DNA of 64,000 bases from Aminobacter sp. HY435 (GTDB taxonomy: Bacteria > Pseudomonadota > Alphaproteobacteria > Rhizobiales > Rhizobiaceae): assembly GCF_027568395.1 (NCBI RefSeq), contig NZ_JANKZL010000008.1, positions 1-64,000 of the forward strand. The letters are read 5' to 3'. The notes beneath the pieces are model-generated. The model did no database searches and was not told the origin of the DNA. It saw only the letters and a list, made by a program, of their open reading frames with translations. Positions 1 to 11,882 of this stretch are shown here, in pieces (position 1 is the first letter of the stretch; each line of letters opens with the position of its first letter). A program made the position numbers and the translations under genes.

Positions 1-333
1 ATGGTCGAAAAGCCGAAACCGGCCGAGGCGCCGTCGAACTACTACATCAACGGCCGCTACATCCTGCAGCCGGAGGTGTTTGGGCTGCTCGGCACGCAGG
101 CGCGCGGCGCCGGCGGCGAGATCCAGCTGACCGATGCGATGGTCAGGCTGGCGGCCAGCCAGGCGTTCTTCGCCCGGCCGTTCAACGGCCGCATGTTCGA
201 CTGCGGCTCCAAGGAAGGCTTCATCCAGGCCAACGTGGCGTTCGCGCTGAAGCGTCCGGGGCTGAAGGACAGCGTGCTGGACGCGCTACGCGAGATGATC
301 GCCGAGCATGACCGCGAGCAGGTTTCGGCCTGA
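1..333 (+). CDS. galU: UTP--glucose-1-phosphate uridylyltransferase, C-terminal part
   Basis: This is the last 110 residues of a GalU-type nucleotidyltransferase, which makes UDP-glucose from UTP and glucose-1-phosphate for exopolysaccharide and lipopolysaccharide synthesis. The segment [20 protein letters not shown], followed by QPEVF and an IQLTDAM motif, is typical of the GalU substrate-binding region. The tail [14 protein letters not shown] is the usual GalU ending. The ATG at base 1 is probably an internal methionine, because the nucleotide-binding N-terminus lies outside the window. A strong terminator follows the stop. The identification is secure; only the fragment is visible. Confidence 0.9.
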   Translation: MVEKPKPAEAPSNYYINGRYILQPEVFGLLGTQARGAGGEIQLTDAMVRLAASQAFFARPFNGRMFDCGSKEGFIQANVAFALKRPGLKDSVLDALREMIAEHDREQVSA

Positions 334-370
334 GCGGGCAGTCGATCCGGCTTCGCATCATTCCAAGCAA

Positions 371-394
371 AAGGCCCGGCAAGCGGGCCTTTTT
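371..394 (+). terminator. Rho-independent terminator after galU
   Basis: An 8-bp perfect stem (AAGGCCCG / CGGGCCTT, 371-378 and 384-391) with a 5-base loop is followed by a T-run. It sits 37 bases after the galU stop. It also lies just beyond the 3' end of the convergent scpA gene, but the T-run favours plus-strand termination. Confidence 0.85.
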
Positions 395-418
395 CACGTG
401 GCAAATAGCTACAAAGCC

Positions 419-2560
<2,142 letters not shown>

Positions 2561-2583
2561 TGGGGCCTCCTCAGGCGCGGGCG

Positions 2584-2732
2584 CTCACCCTCCCCCTTGT
2601 GAGGAGGGTCGGACCGCAGGTCCGGGGTGGGGGTAAGAGGTACGAATCTAGCCAGTGTGGCGGATGGTAGGGTTCTTAGACCCCCACCCCGCTCCGCTTC
2701 GCGGATCGACCCTCCCCACAACGGGGAGGGTA
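2584..2732. repeat. Inverted pair of intergenic palindromic elements (class A), copy 1
   Basis: Two related GC-rich units face each other in the pccA-scpA gap. The left is CACCCTCCCCCTTGTGAGGAGGGT followed by a GGACC/GGTCC mini-hairpin and GGGGTGGGGGT (2586-2634). The right is ACCCCCACCCC, a CCGCTTCGCGG mini-hairpin and CCCTCCCCACAACGGGGAGGG (2680-2731). The same core recurs at 9063-9210 and 13274-13408, which marks a dispersed repeat family rather than a gene-specific structure. Confidence 0.8.
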
Positions 2733-2750
2733 AAGAGGCGCCAGGCGCCA

Positions 2751-4754
2751 TCACTCGAACTCCATGATCAGCTCGTCGACGGCGAGGCTTTCGCCTGCGG
2801 TCGCCGCGACGCGCTTGACCGTGCCCTTGCGCTCGGCGCGCAGGACGTTCTCCATCTTCATCGCCTCGACCGTGGCCAGAGACTGGCCGGCCTCGACTTC
2901 GTCGCCTTCGCTGACGAGAATCGATGTTACCACGCCCGGCATCGGGCAGAGCAGCATCTTCGAGGTATCAGGTGGCAGCTTGACCGGCATCAGCTTCGCC
3001 AGTTCGGCGACACGCGGGCTGCGGACATGAGCGATGACGTCCATGCCGCGCCAGCGCAGGCGCCAGCCGGTGCCCGAGCGCGACACCTTCACGCCGATGG
3101 ATGTGCCACCGACGGCGAAATTGGCGTGCGGGTGTCCGGGTAGCCAGTCGCTCGACACCGCAAGCGACGTGCCGTCGGCGAACTCGACCATGGCGCCATC
3201 GGCGCCGTCCTTGAAGAGCAACGGCAAGCTATGGCCGGCGAGCGTCGCGACCCATTCGGCGCCGAGCGGGCGCTGGTGGTTGGCGAGTGTGCCGGAGACC
3301 TGTGCGGCGCGGCGCTGCACCGCATGGTTGATCAGGGTGGCGACCGCGGCCAGTTTCCTGGCGTCTGCCTCGCTCGGGGAAACACCGGCAAAGCCGTCGG
3401 GGAATTCCTCGGCAATGTAGGCGGTGGTCAGGCGTCCGTCGCGGAAACGCTGATGGTCCATGACCGCCGACAGGAACGGCAGGTTATGGCCAATGCCCTC
3501 GACCTCGAAATCGTCGAGCGCGCGGCCCATGGCCTCGACCGCTGTCAGGCGGTCGGGGGCCCAGGTGCAGAGCTTGGCGATCATCGGGTCGTAATACATC
3601 GAGATCTCGCCGCCTTCGAAGACGCCGGTGTCGTTGCGGATCACCGTGCCGTCGTCGCGCTTGCCCTCGACCGGCGGGCGGTAGCGGGTCAGCCGGCCGA
3701 TCGACGGCAGGAAGTTGCGGTAGGGGTCCTCGGCATAGAGGCGGCTCTCGATGGCCCAGCCGTTGAGCTTCACGTCGTCCTGGCTAAAGCGCAGCTTTTC
3801 GCCTGCGGCGACGCGGATCATTTCCTCGACGAGATCGATGCCGGTGATCAGCTCGGTCACCGGGTGCTCGACCTGGAGACGGGTGTTCATCTCGAGGAAA
3901 TAGAAATTGCGATCGCTGTCGACGATGAACTCGACCGTGCCGGCCGAGAAGTAGCCGACGGCCTTGCCAAGGGCCACGGCCTGCTCGCCCATCGCCTTGC
4001 GGGTGGCGGCGTCGAGGAAAGGCGACGGTGCCTCCTCGATGACCTTCTGGTTGCGGCGCTGGATCGAGCATTCGCGCTCGCCGAGATAAAGCAGATTGCC
4101 GTGCTGGTCGCCCAGCACCTGGATCTCGATGTGGCGCGGCTGGGTGACGAACTTCTCGATGAAGATCCGGTCGTCGCCGAACGACGACTTCGCCTCGTTC
4201 TTGGACGACTGGAAGCCTTCGCGCGCCTCGGTGTCGTTCCAGGCGATACGCATGCCCTTGCCGCCGCCGCCGGCGGAGGCCTTGATCATGACGGGATAGC
4301 CGATCTGGTTGGCGATCTTCACCGCCTCCTCGGCATCCTCGATCAGCCCCATATGGCCGGGAACTGTCGACACGCCGGCGGAAGCCGCGATCTTCTTGGA
4401 CGTGATCTTGTCGCCCATCGCCTCGATGGCTACGGGCGGCGGCCCGATGAAGGCAACGCCCTCGGCCTTCAGCGCCTCGGCGAAGTTGGAATTCTCCGAC
4501 AGGAAGCCGTAGCCGGGGTGCACGGCATCGGCACCGGTCTGCCTGACAGCGTCGATGATCTTCTGGATGACGATATAGGACTGGTTCGAGGGTGCTGGCC
4601 CGATATGGACGGCCTCGTCGGCCATCTTCACGTGCAATGCCTCGCGGTCGGCGTCGGAATAGACCGCCACCGTTGCGATGCCGAGTTTCCGGGCCGACTT
4701 AATGACCCGGCAGGCAATCTCGCCACGATTGGCGATGAGGATTTTCTTGAACAT
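2751..4754 (-). CDS. pccA: Propionyl-CoA carboxylase alpha subunit (biotin carboxylase + biotin carrier)
   Basis: This 667-residue subunit carboxylates its own biotin with ATP and bicarbonate, then passes the carboxyl group to the beta subunit to make methylmalonyl-CoA. The N-terminus MFKKILIANRGEIACRV opens a biotin carboxylase domain, with the ATP-grasp glycine loop KASAGGGGKGMR and the catalytic stretch MNTRLQVEHPVTE. The C-terminus carries the biotinyl motif VEAMKMENV, with the modified lysine at about K633. I chose the ATG at 4754 because the homology begins there and an AGGT site precedes it. An upstream in-frame start would overlap pccB. The gene follows pccB by 11 bp, so the two are one operon. 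Confidence 0.96.
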   Translation of the reverse strand: MFKKILIANRGEIACRVIKSARKLGIATVAVYSDADREALHVKMADEAVHIGPAPSNQSYIVIQKIIDAVRQTGADAVHPGYGFLSENSNFAEALKAEGVAFIGPPPVAIEAMGDKITSKKIAASAGVSTVPGHMGLIEDAEEAVKIANQIGYPVMIKASAGGGGKGMRIAWNDTEAREGFQSSKNEAKSSFGDDRIFIEKFVTQPRHIEIQVLGDQHGNLLYLGERECSIQRRNQKVIEEAPSPFLDAATRKAMGEQAVALGKAVGYFSAGTVEFIVDSDRNFYFLEMNTRLQVEHPVTELITGIDLVEEMIRVAAGEKLRFSQDDVKLNGWAIESRLYAEDPYRNFLPSIGRLTRYRPPVEGKRDDGTVIRNDTGVFEGGEISMYYDPMIAKLCTWAPDRLTAVEAMGRALDDFEVEGIGHNLPFLSAVMDHQRFRDGRLTTAYIAEEFPDGFAGVSPSEADARKLAAVATLINHAVQRRAAQVSGTLANHQRPLGAEWVATLAGHSLPLLFKDGADGAMVEFADGTSLAVSSDWLPGHPHANFAVGGTSIGVKVSRSGTGWRLRWRGMDVIAHVRSPRVAELAKLMPVKLPPDTSKMLLCPMPGVVTSILVSEGDEVEAGQSLATVEAMKMENVLRAERKGTVKRVAATAGESLAVDELIMEFE

Positions 4755-4765
4755 GTCTGACCTGC

Positions 4766-6298
4766 TCACAAGGGGATCGTGTCGTGCTTCTTCCACGGCG
4801 CATCGAGCTTCTTGCCGCGCAGGGCGGCGAAGGCGCGAGCGATGCGGCGGCGCGACGAATGCGGCATGATCACCTCGTCGATGAAGCCGCGTTCGGCGGC
4901 AACGAAGGGGTTGGCGAAGCGCTCTTCGTATTCCCTGGTGCGCGCGGCGATCTTCTCTGGATCGCCGAGTTCCGAGCGGTAGAGGATCTCGGTCGCGCCC
5001 TTGGCGCCCATCACCGCGATCTCGGCGGTCGGCCAGGCATAGTTGATGTCGGCGCCGATATGCTTCGATGCCATGACGTCATAGGCGCCGCCATAGGCTT
5101 TTCGCGTGATCAGCGTGACCATCGGCACGGTGGCCTGGCTGTAGGCGAAGAGCAGCTTGGCGCCGTGCTTGATGACGCCGCCATATTCCTGGGCCGTGCC
5201 GGGCAGGAAGCCGGGCACGTCGACAAGCGTCAGGATCGGGATCGAAAACGCGTCGCAAAAACGCACGAAGCGCGCCGCCTTTCGCGAACTGTCGATGTCG
5301 AGGCATCCGGCCAGCACCATCGGCTGGTTGGCGACGACGCCGACGCTCTGGCCTTCGATGCGCATGAAGCCGGTGATGATGTTCCTGGCGAAGGCTTCCT
5401 GGATCTCGAAGAAATCGCCCTCGTCGGCGATCGCCAGGATCAGTTCCTTCATGTCGTAGGGCTTGGCCGCGCTGTCGGGGATCAGCGTGTCGAGGCGCAT
5501 CTCCAGCCGGCTGGGATCGTCGTGGAACGGCCGGACCGGCGGCTTCTCGCGGTTGTTGAGCGGCAGGAAGTCGAACAGCAGGCGAACCTGCTCGAGTGCT
5601 TCGATGTCGTTTTCATAGGCGCCGTCGGCGACCGACGACTTCGAGGTGTGGGTGCGCGCGCCGCCAAGCTCTTCGGCGGTGACGATCTCGTTGGTGACGG
5701 TCTTCACCACGTCGGGGCCGGTGACGAACATGTAGGAGCTGTCGCGCACCATGAAGATGAAGTCGGTCATCGCAGGCGAATAGACGGCACCACCGGCGCA
5801 GGGGCCCATGATGACGGAGATCTGCGGCACCACCCCCGAAGCGTCGACGTTGCGCTTGAACACGTCGGCATAGCCGGCGAGCGAGGCGACGCCTTCCTGG
5901 ATACGGGCGCCGCCGGAGTCGTTCAGGCCGATGACGGGTGCGCCGTTGCGCATCGCCATGTCCATGATCTTGCAGATCTTCTGGGCGTGCGTTTCCGACA
6001 GCGAGCCGCCGAGCACGGTGAAGTCCTGGGAGAAGACATAGACCTGGCGGCCGTTAATGGTGCCCCAACCGGTGACGACGCCGTCGCCCGCCACCTTCTG
6101 CTCGGCCATGCCGAACTCGGTGGTGCGGTGGGTGACATACATGTCGAACTCTTCGAAGGAACCTTCGTCGAGCAGGACGTCGATGCGTTCGCGCGCCGTC
6201 AGCTTGCCCTTGGCATGCTGGGCGTCGATGCGCTTTTGGCCACCGCCGATGCGGGCCTCGGCGCGGCGGGCTTCCAATTGTTCGAGAACGGCGCGCAT
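4766..6298 (-). CDS. pccB: Propionyl-CoA carboxylase beta subunit (carboxyltransferase)
   Basis: This 510-residue carboxyltransferase moves the carboxyl group from biotin to propionyl-CoA. It has the two crotonase-like halves of the family, with oxyanion-hole glycines in [11 protein letters not shown] and [16 protein letters not shown] in the first half and [12 protein letters not shown] and [11 protein letters not shown] in the second. The start [20 protein letters not shown] at 6298 matches the family. A longer reading frame upstream lies entirely inside bioY and was rejected. The ATG shares one base with the bioY stop (TGATG), which implies translational coupling of biotin uptake with a biotin-dependent enzyme. 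Confidence 0.96.
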   Translation of the reverse strand: MRAVLEQLEARRAEARIGGGQKRIDAQHAKGKLTARERIDVLLDEGSFEEFDMYVTHRTTEFGMAEQKVAGDGVVTGWGTINGRQVYVFSQDFTVLGGSLSETHAQKICKIMDMAMRNGAPVIGLNDSGGARIQEGVASLAGYADVFKRNVDASGVVPQISVIMGPCAGGAVYSPAMTDFIFMVRDSSYMFVTGPDVVKTVTNEIVTAEELGGARTHTSKSSVADGAYENDIEALEQVRLLFDFLPLNNREKPPVRPFHDDPSRLEMRLDTLIPDSAAKPYDMKELILAIADEGDFFEIQEAFARNIITGFMRIEGQSVGVVANQPMVLAGCLDIDSSRKAARFVRFCDAFSIPILTLVDVPGFLPGTAQEYGGVIKHGAKLLFAYSQATVPMVTLITRKAYGGAYDVMASKHIGADINYAWPTAEIAVMGAKGATEILYRSELGDPEKIAARTREYEERFANPFVAAERGFIDEVIMPHSSRRRIARAFAALRGKKLDAPWKKHDTIPL

Positions 6299-6876
6299 CA
6301 GTTCATGCCCTTGTGAGAAAGCCAGTTCCAGGCGGCGGGAAAGGCAATTGCGGCAAGCACGGCCTTGGCGATGTCGCCCGGAATGAACGGGTAGAGGCCG
6401 AACGCCAGCACCTGGTCGAAGCCGACCAGCGAACCGAGCCACAGCAGGCCGGGAATGTAGATGACGGCGGCGGCCAGCAGGGCTGCCAGCATCGCCGAGA
6501 AAACGTTACGGTCCCAGCCGCGCCCAGCGAGCCAGCCGGCCAGCGGCACGGCCAGCAGATAGCCCGCGAGATAACCACCGGTCGGGCCGGCCATGTACGC
6601 AAGGCCGATGCCGCGCTCCGGCGTGCCGGAAAAGACCGGCAGGCCGAGCGCGCCCTGCGCCAGGTACAGCGCCAATGCAGCCAGGCCGCGAACCGGACCC
6701 AGCGCCAGGCCGAGGCCGATGACGACGAAGGTCTGCATGGTCATCGGGACGGGATAGAATGGCACCTGGACCTTTGCCGACAGCGTCAGCAGCAGGGAGC
6801 CTGCAACGACGGCGACGACATCCAATGGAGTGATGCGGCTGGCCTGCCTGCTGGCGACGGCTTGGTAGAGCGTCAT
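6298..6876 (-). CDS. bioY: Biotin transporter BioY (ECF S-component)
   Basis: This 192-residue, very hydrophobic inner-membrane protein binds and imports biotin. The family signatures are visible: [18 protein letters not shown], the [12 protein letters not shown] segment and [13 protein letters not shown]. Six membrane helices fit the length. I saw no bioM or bioN nearby, so it may work alone or with a shared energising module. The start at 6876 was chosen for its GGGAGA ribosome site nine bases upstream and its length. A longer frame up to 7038 would run through the promoter region. It is the first gene of the bioY-pccB-pccA operon, and a TTTGCAAA-like site lies 22 bases before the start. 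Confidence 0.93.
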   Translation of the reverse strand: MTLYQAVASRQASRITPLDVVAVVAGSLLLTLSAKVQVPFYPVPMTMQTFVVIGLGLALGPVRGLAALALYLAQGALGLPVFSGTPERGIGLAYMAGPTGGYLAGYLLAVPLAGWLAGRGWDRNVFSAMLAALLAAAVIYIPGLLWLGSLVGFDQVLAFGLYPFIPGDIAKAVLAAIAFPAAWNWLSHKGMN

Positions 6877-6897
6877 GATTTTCTCCCGCACTACGAG

Positions 6898-6905
6898 ATT
6901 GCAAA
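6898..6905. promoter_or_regulatory. TTTGCAAA-like half-site before bioY
   Basis: ATTGCAAA matches the palindrome TTTGCAAA in 7 of 8 bases and lies in the bioY leader. From memory, PccR of Rhodobacter sphaeroides recognises TTTGCAAA repeats. The function here is inferred. Confidence 0.45.
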
Positions 6906-7024
6906 CAATGGCTCCTCGTCGCGTGCGCGGCAAGGAGCGAAGTGCGCCCATTAGACCCAGTTGGCGCGCAGGAAAACAGTTGAAAGTGTGCGAAAGCGTA
7001 ATGTACATATTCAAAAAGTGTAAA

Positions 7025-7039
7025 TTGCGAATTTGCAAA
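7025..7039. promoter_or_regulatory. Probable ScfR/PccR operator overlapping the regulator's start
   Basis: TTGCGAA is followed directly by the perfect palindrome TTTGCAAA (7032-7039), one base before the regulator's ATG at 7041. A weak TTGAAA box lies at 6980-6985, with TACATA 18 bases further on. The operator would then cover the transcript start or leader and allow autoregulation. No Shine-Dalgarno sequence is visible before the ATG. The binding motif comes from knowledge of the PccR family; the placement is seen directly. Confidence 0.6.
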
Positions 7040-7040
7040 T

Positions 7041-8453
7041 ATGGTGTCGCGCAAACTCTATATCGGCCGCAAGGTGCGCGAGCTCAGGGAAACCCACAAG
7101 GCGACCCAGGCGAGCTTCGCCGAGCGCATCGGCATTTCGACCAGCTATCTCAACCAGATCGAGAACAACCAACGCCCGGTTTCGGCGTCGGTACTGCTGG
7201 CGCTTGCCGAGAAATTCCAGATCGACATTTCGGAAATTTCGCAGGGCGACGGCGATCGCCTGCTGTCGGCCTTGTCGGAGGCGCTGTCCGACCCGTTGTT
7301 CGAAAATTACGCGCCGAACCTGCAGGAGCTCAAGCTGGTGACGCAGAACGCACCGGGTTTCGCCCGCGCGCTGATTTCGGCCCACCAGGCCTATCGCCGC
7401 AACAGCGAGCAGCTTGCCAGCCTCGACGACACGCTCGGCAGGAGCGTCGGCCTGACCGAGCCGACGCCATATGAGGAAGTGCGCGACTTCTTCCACTTCG
7501 TCGACAACTACATCCACGGCATCGATGTCGCCGGCGAGCGGTTGGCCGGCGAGCTCGGCGTCGGCGAGCGCGACAGCTATGCGGCGCTGGCCGAGCACCT
7601 CGAGGCGCGCCATGGCGTGCGCATCGCCCGGGCCGACGCCAATGACGATGCGCTGCGCCGCTTCGACGCCAAGTCGGGCGTGCTGTTCCTCAACCCCTAT
7701 TCGCCCGTGGCGACGCGCACCTTCCAGATTGCCTTCCAGATCGCCGAGCTTGAGATGGAGCCTGTGGTCGCGCAGGTGGCCCGTTCGGCCGAATTCCGCA
7801 CCGGCGAGGCGCTGGAAATCTGTAAGATGGGGCTGCGCAACTATTTCGCCGGGGCGCTTACCCTCCCCTACCAGGCCTTCATGCGCGCGGCCGGCGAACT
7901 GCGTCACGACCTGGAGCTGATGGCGGCGCATTTCGGCGCCTCGATCGAGCAAGTGGCGCATCGCCTGAGCACCTTGCAGCGGCCCGGACACAAGGGCGTA
8001 CCAATCTTCTTTGCCCGTATCGACCGCGCCGGTAACATCACCAAGCGCCACAGCGCCGCCAAGCTGCAGTTCGCGCGTTTCGGCGCCGCCTGCCCGTTGT
8101 GGAACGTACATCAGGCCTTCGAGCAGCCGGGACGCATCATCCGCCAGCTGGCCGAGACGCCCGACGGCGCGCGCTATCTGTGCATAGCCACGGAGATTTC
8201 CAAGGGCGGCGGCGGCTTCAATGCACCGCATCGCCGCTATGCCCTCGCGCTCGGCTGCGAGGTCGCATACGCCAAGGACTTCGTCTACGCCGACGGGCTT
8301 GAGTTGGGCAGCAAGACGGCGTTCGATCCAATCGGCATTTCATGCCGCATCTGCGAGCGCACGAATTGCCAGCAGCGCGCCGTGCCGCCGCTCAAGCGCC
8401 GGCTGGTCATCGACAAGGACATCCGCCACCCGCTGCCCTATCGGATCGGCTGA
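7041..8453 (+). CDS. Short-chain fatty acyl-CoA regulator (ScfR family, PccR-like)
   Basis: This 470-residue cytoplasmic regulator has an XRE-type helix-turn-helix at residues 8-65 (RELRETHKATQASFAERIGI, then STSYLNQIENNQRPVS). A long middle region with an IrrE-like feel follows. The C-terminal domain has the cysteine cluster CRICERTNC near the end, as in the RamB/ScfR group. PccR of Rhodobacter sphaeroides, in this family, controls propionyl-CoA carboxylase in response to acyl-CoA. Divergent placement against bioY-pccB-pccA and the TTTGCAAA sites support the same role here. Whether it activates or represses cannot be read from sequence. The next gene is convergent. Confidence 0.88.
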   Translation: MVSRKLYIGRKVRELRETHKATQASFAERIGISTSYLNQIENNQRPVSASVLLALAEKFQIDISEISQGDGDRLLSALSEALSDPLFENYAPNLQELKLVTQNAPGFARALISAHQAYRRNSEQLASLDDTLGRSVGLTEPTPYEEVRDFFHFVDNYIHGIDVAGERLAGELGVGERDSYAALAEHLEARHGVRIARADANDDALRRFDAKSGVLFLNPYSPVATRTFQIAFQIAELEMEPVVAQVARSAEFRTGEALEICKMGLRNYFAGALTLPYQAFMRAAGELRHDLELMAAHFGASIEQVAHRLSTLQRPGHKGVPIFFARIDRAGNITKRHSAAKLQFARFGAACPLWNVHQAFEQPGRIIRQLAETPDGARYLCIATEISKGGGGFNAPHRRYALALGCEVAYAKDFVYADGLELGSKTAFDPIGISCRICERTNCQQRAVPPLKRRLVIDKDIRHPLPYRIG

Positions 8454-8487
8454 CGTTCGGCTGCACGATTTCGTAGGTGCCGAGCTG

Positions 8488-8660
8488 CCCCTCACCCTTA
8501 CTCTCTCCCCGTGGAGAACGGGGAGAGGGAGGCGTCAGCGTGGCGCTCTTTCACGGAAGGGCCATTTAACTCCATAGGGGATGGTTGGCGGGGCAGCTCC
8601 GTAGCGTTCCTTCTCCCCGTCATTACGGGGAGAAGGTGCCCGAAGGGCGGATGAGGGGCG
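8488..8660. repeat. Inverted pair of intergenic palindromic elements (class B), copy 1
   Basis: The left unit (8488-8530) reads CCCCTCACCCTTA followed by CTCTCCCCGTGGAGAACGGG. The right unit (8611-8660) is TTCTCCCCGTCATTACGGGG, then AGAAGGTGCCCGAAGGGCGG and ATGAGGGGCG. The same composition is found at 11766-11882. The flank GGGAGGCGTCAGCGTGGCGC (from 8527) recurs next to the class A copy at 13389, so the repeated unit is longer than the hairpin. Confidence 0.8.
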
Positions 8661-8678
8661 GCGTAAGCCTCTCAAATA

Positions 8679-9032
8679 CTAGCTTTTGCGCGCCAACAGC
8701 CCGCCGACCGCAAGCATCAGCCACCCAACGATCATCCCGGTGCCGCCGAGAGGCGCTGCGAACGGAAACAGGCGCTGCCCGAGATAGTCGCGTGCCAGAA
8801 GGTCGCCTGAAAACAACAGAACCGCGACCACCAGGATCACCGCGCCGACATGCAACACTCGGCTTCCGGCTACGAGCAGCGACAGGGCGATCAGAATGGG
8901 CGCATGAAACAGCAGGAAGTTGGCCGCAGTGGCGACATTGGTGCTGCCGCCATGGCTGGCAGCCGCCGACAGCGCCACGCCAGCCGCGCCAAACAGCGCC
9001 GCCGCGACAAACAGAACTCGGTCGAATTTCAT
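8679..9032 (-). CDS. DUF423 small membrane protein (YgdD-like)
   Basis: This 117-residue protein has four hydrophobic helices. The N-terminus MKFDRVLFVAAALFGAAGVA, followed by a conserved AAASHGG, fits the DUF423 family of inner-membrane proteins of unknown function. The C-terminus FPFAAPLGGTGMIVGWLML is also typical of the family. The ATG at 9032 is the family start. A longer frame to 9089 would begin inside the adjoining palindromic repeat. It is flanked on both sides by repeat pairs and appears to be a single-gene unit convergent with the PccR-like gene. No function can be assigned. Confidence 0.8.
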   Translation of the reverse strand: MKFDRVLFVAAALFGAAGVALSAAASHGGSTNVATAANFLLFHAPILIALSLLVAGSRVLHVGAVILVVAVLLFSGDLLARDYLGQRLFPFAAPLGGTGMIVGWLMLAVGGLLARKS

Positions 9033-9062
9033 TTTTTGTTCCCATTCCGACTGTTGGCAAGT

Positions 9063-9210
9063 ACCCCCACCCCTAACCCCTCCCCACAAGGGGGAAGGGA
9101 ATTCCGGCGACCGTCCCTGCTTCCCTGTCGGTCAAGTCCGGGCGAGGAAAGGAAGCGGCTCGTAGCTATCGTCCCCCTCGCCCTTGTGGGGAGGGGTCAG
9201 GTGTGGGGGT
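9063..9210. repeat. Inverted pair of intergenic palindromic elements (class A), copy 2
   Basis: The left unit is ACCCCCACCCCTAACCCCTC followed by CCCACAAGGGGGAAGGG (9063-9099). The right unit is CCCTCGCCCTTGTGGGGAGG followed by GGTCAGGTGTGGGGGT (9175-9210), in inverted orientation. The pair lies between the divergent DUF423 and tex genes, so promoters must lie in or beside it. Confidence 0.8.
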
Positions 9211-9395
9211 ATCCTTCGCCATCATACCCGGGAGAGTCGTCAAGCCGCGCGCCAAATTTCCATGCGTTGCCGCGCCGATTGCCGCAGCCCTGCCGCTTTT
9301 TCTGTGGAGCCTGAGACGGCGCGGGAAAATGCCCGTTTGGCGTTCCGGCCATCCGTCACTATGTTCGCGCACCGTTCAACAGGCACCAGGATTCC

Positions 9396-11702
9396 ATGGC
9401 TGGCGACAACAGGAAAATCGCTGCGATCATCGCAGCCGAGATCAACGCGAAGCCGGAGCAGGTCGTGGCGGCGGTCGGGCTGCTCGACGAGGGCGCGACG
9501 GTGCCGTTCGTCGCGCGCTACCGCAAGGAGGTCACCGGCGGTCTCGACGACACCCAGTTGCGCGATCTCTCCGAGCGCCTTGTCTATCTGCGCGAGCTCG
9601 AAGCACGCCGCGCGGCAATCGTCGAATCGATCTCCAGCCAGGGCAAGCTGACCGACGATCTGGCGGTTCGTATCGCTACCGTAACGACCAAGGCCGAGCT
9701 TGAGGACATCTATCTGCCCTACAAGCCCAAGCGCCGCACCAAGGCGGAGATTGCCCGCGAGCGCGGCCTCGGCCCGCTCGCCGAAGCCATCCTCGCCGAC
9801 CGATCGAAGGTGCCGGCCGAACTGGCGGTTGCCTATGTCGCCGGCGAGGTGGCCGACGTGAAGGCAGCGCTCGAAGGCGCGCGCGACATCGTCGCCGAAG
9901 GCATTTCTGAAAACGCCGAGCTTCTGGGCCGCCTGCGCACCCACATGAAGGAGCGCGCGGTGATGCGGGCCCGCGTCGTCGATGGCAAGCAGGAGACCGG
10001 GGCAAAATTCTCCGACTATTTCGACCATTCCGAGCGCTGGGCCAATGTGCCCAGCCACCGCGCACTCGCCATGCTGCGCGGCCGCAACGAGGATGTGCTG
10101 TCGCTCGATCTCGAGATCGACGCCGACGACACCTCGCCGGTCAAGCCGGTCGAGCGGATGATCGCTGCCGCCTACCAGATCGGCGCGACGCTTCCGGGCG
10201 ACCAGTGGCTGATGACGGTCGCCGGCTGGACCTGGCGGGTGAAGCTGTCGCTGTCCTTGTCGCTTGACCTGATGCGTGACCTGCGCGAGGCCGCCGAGGA
10301 AGAGGCGATCCGCGTCTTCTCGCGCAATCTCAAGGACCTGCTGCTCGCCGCTCCCGCCGGTTCGCGCGCCACCATGGGGCTTGATCCGGGCATCCGCACA
10401 GGCGTCAAGGTCGCGGTCATCGACGCCACCGGCAAGGTGCTCGACACCACCACCGTCTACCCGTTCCCGCCGAAGAACGACGTGCGCGGCACCCAGGCCG
10501 AGCTTGCCCAGCTGATCCTTCGCCACAAGGTCGAGCTGATCGCCATCGGCAACGGCACTGGCAGCCGCGAGACCGAGCGCCTGGTCGCTGACATGCTGAC
10601 GGACATGCCCGCGCCAAAGCCAACCAAGGTCATCGTCAGCGAGGCCGGCGCGTCGGTCTATTCGGCGTCGGCCACGGCTGCCGCCGAATTCCCAAATCTC
10701 GATGTGTCGCTGCGTGGCGCGGTGTCGATCGCGCGCCGCCTGCAGGATCCGCTCGCCGAACTGGTCAAGATCGAGCCCAAGTCGATCGGCGTCGGCCAGT
10801 ACCAGCACGACGTCGACCAGTATCGGCTTGGCCGCTCGCTCGAAGCCGTGGTCGAAGACGCGGTGAACGCCGTCGGCGTCGACCTCAACACGGCGTCCGC
10901 TCCCCTTCTCGCCCGCGTCTCGGGCCTCGGGCCGTCGCTTGCCGAGTCGATCGTTGCCTATCGCGACGCCTCAGGTGCCTTTGCCACGCGCCGCGACCTG
11001 CTTGCCGTGCCCAGGCTCGGTCAGCGCGCCTTCGAGCAGTGCGCCGGCTTCCTGCGCATCCGCGACGGCAAGGAGCCGCTCGATGCCTCTTCGGTCCACC
11101 CCGAGGCCTATGGCGTCGCCAAGAAGATCGTCGCGTCCTGCGGGCGCGACCTGCGCCAGCTGATGGGCGACAGTGCTGCCCTCAAGGCCATCGACCCCCG
11201 CGCCTTCGTCGATGAGCGTTTCGGCCTGCCGACGGTGCGCGACATCATCGCCGAGCTGGAAAAGCCGGGACGCGATCCGCGCCCGGGCTTCAAGACGGCG
11301 ACCTTCGCCGACGGCGTCGACGACATCAAGGACCTGAAGCCGGGCATGTTGCTTGAAGGCACCGTCACCAACGTTGCCGCCTTCGGCGCCTTCGTCGACA
11401 TCGGCGTGCACCAGGACGGACTCGTCCACGTCTCGCAGCTCGCCGACAAGTTCGTGAAGGATCCGCACGAAGTCGTGAAGGCCGGCGACGTGGTCAAGGT
11501 CCGCGTCGTTGAGGTCGACATCCCGCGCAAGCGCATCGGGCTGACCATGCGCAAGGACGGCGGCGAGGCAGCACCCCGCTCGGCAGCCCCCGCCAAGGGC
11601 CGCGACATGAAGTTCAGCGCCTCGCCCAAGCCGCAGCAGAGCAAGCCAGAGCAGCAAGGCGCGTTTGGGGCCGCCCTGCTCGAGGCGATGAAGCGGAAGT
11701 AG
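9396..11702 (+). CDS. tex: Tex-family RNA-binding S1-domain protein
   Basis: This 768-residue cytoplasmic protein matches the Tex family, nucleic-acid-binding factors linked to transcription. The order of domains is readable: an N-terminal helical region ([17 protein letters not shown] near residue 35), a YqgF/RNase H-like domain starting [17 protein letters not shown] at about residue 325, helix-hairpin-helix motifs ([17 protein letters not shown]), and an S1 domain near residues 645-720 ([20 protein letters not shown]). A short basic tail follows. The start at 9396 lies before the first conserved residues. It stands alone between two repeat clusters. Confidence 0.95.
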   Translation: MAGDNRKIAAIIAAEINAKPEQVVAAVGLLDEGATVPFVARYRKEVTGGLDDTQLRDLSERLVYLRELEARRAAIVESISSQGKLTDDLAVRIATVTTKAELEDIYLPYKPKRRTKAEIARERGLGPLAEAILADRSKVPAELAVAYVAGEVADVKAALEGARDIVAEGISENAELLGRLRTHMKERAVMRARVVDGKQETGAKFSDYFDHSERWANVPSHRALAMLRGRNEDVLSLDLEIDADDTSPVKPVERMIAAAYQIGATLPGDQWLMTVAGWTWRVKLSLSLSLDLMRDLREAAEEEAIRVFSRNLKDLLLAAPAGSRATMGLDPGIRTGVKVAVIDATGKVLDTTTVYPFPPKNDVRGTQAELAQLILRHKVELIAIGNGTGSRETERLVADMLTDMPAPKPTKVIVSEAGASVYSASATAAAEFPNLDVSLRGAVSIARRLQDPLAELVKIEPKSIGVGQYQHDVDQYRLGRSLEAVVEDAVNAVGVDLNTASAPLLARVSGLGPSLAESIVAYRDASGAFATRRDLLAVPRLGQRAFEQCAGFLRIRDGKEPLDASSVHPEAYGVAKKIVASCGRDLRQLMGDSAALKAIDPRAFVDERFGLPTVRDIIAELEKPGRDPRPGFKTATFADGVDDIKDLKPGMLLEGTVTNVAAFGAFVDIGVHQDGLVHVSQLADKFVKDPHEVVKAGDVVKVRVVEVDIPRKRIGLTMRKDGGEAAPRSAAPAKGRDMKFSASPKPQQSKPEQQGAFGAALLEAMKRK

Positions 11703-11765
11703 CTGGCAGGACGACGGTGGTTTGTTGGGCCAAGTCTCTGTCGTCGACGAGGCGCGACGTGGATG

Positions 11766-11882
11766 CCCCCTCTCCCCGTCCTTCACGGGGAGAGGGTAAG
11801 GGTGAGGGGCAATCTTGCAGCGTTTGCGCTGCCCCTCATCTGCCTGCCGGCATCTTCTCCCCGTGAAGGACGGGGAGAAGAA
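11766..11882. repeat. Inverted pair of intergenic palindromic elements (class B), copy 2
   Basis: The left unit is CCCCTCTCCCCGTCCTTCAC followed by GGGGAGAGGG and TAAGGGTGAGGGGC (11767-11810). The right unit is GCCCCTCATCTGCCTGCCGG followed by CATCTTCTCCCCGTGAAGGA and CGGGGAGAAG (11831-11880). It fills much of the 347-bp gap between tex and argG. The remaining gap holds no recognised gene. Confidence 0.8.

Noticed and set aside
3231-6316. Long plus-strand open frames (about 500 codons each) opposite pccA and pccB
   Set aside because: They are exact antisense of secure genes and arise from high GC at codon position three. They show no domain or ribosome site.
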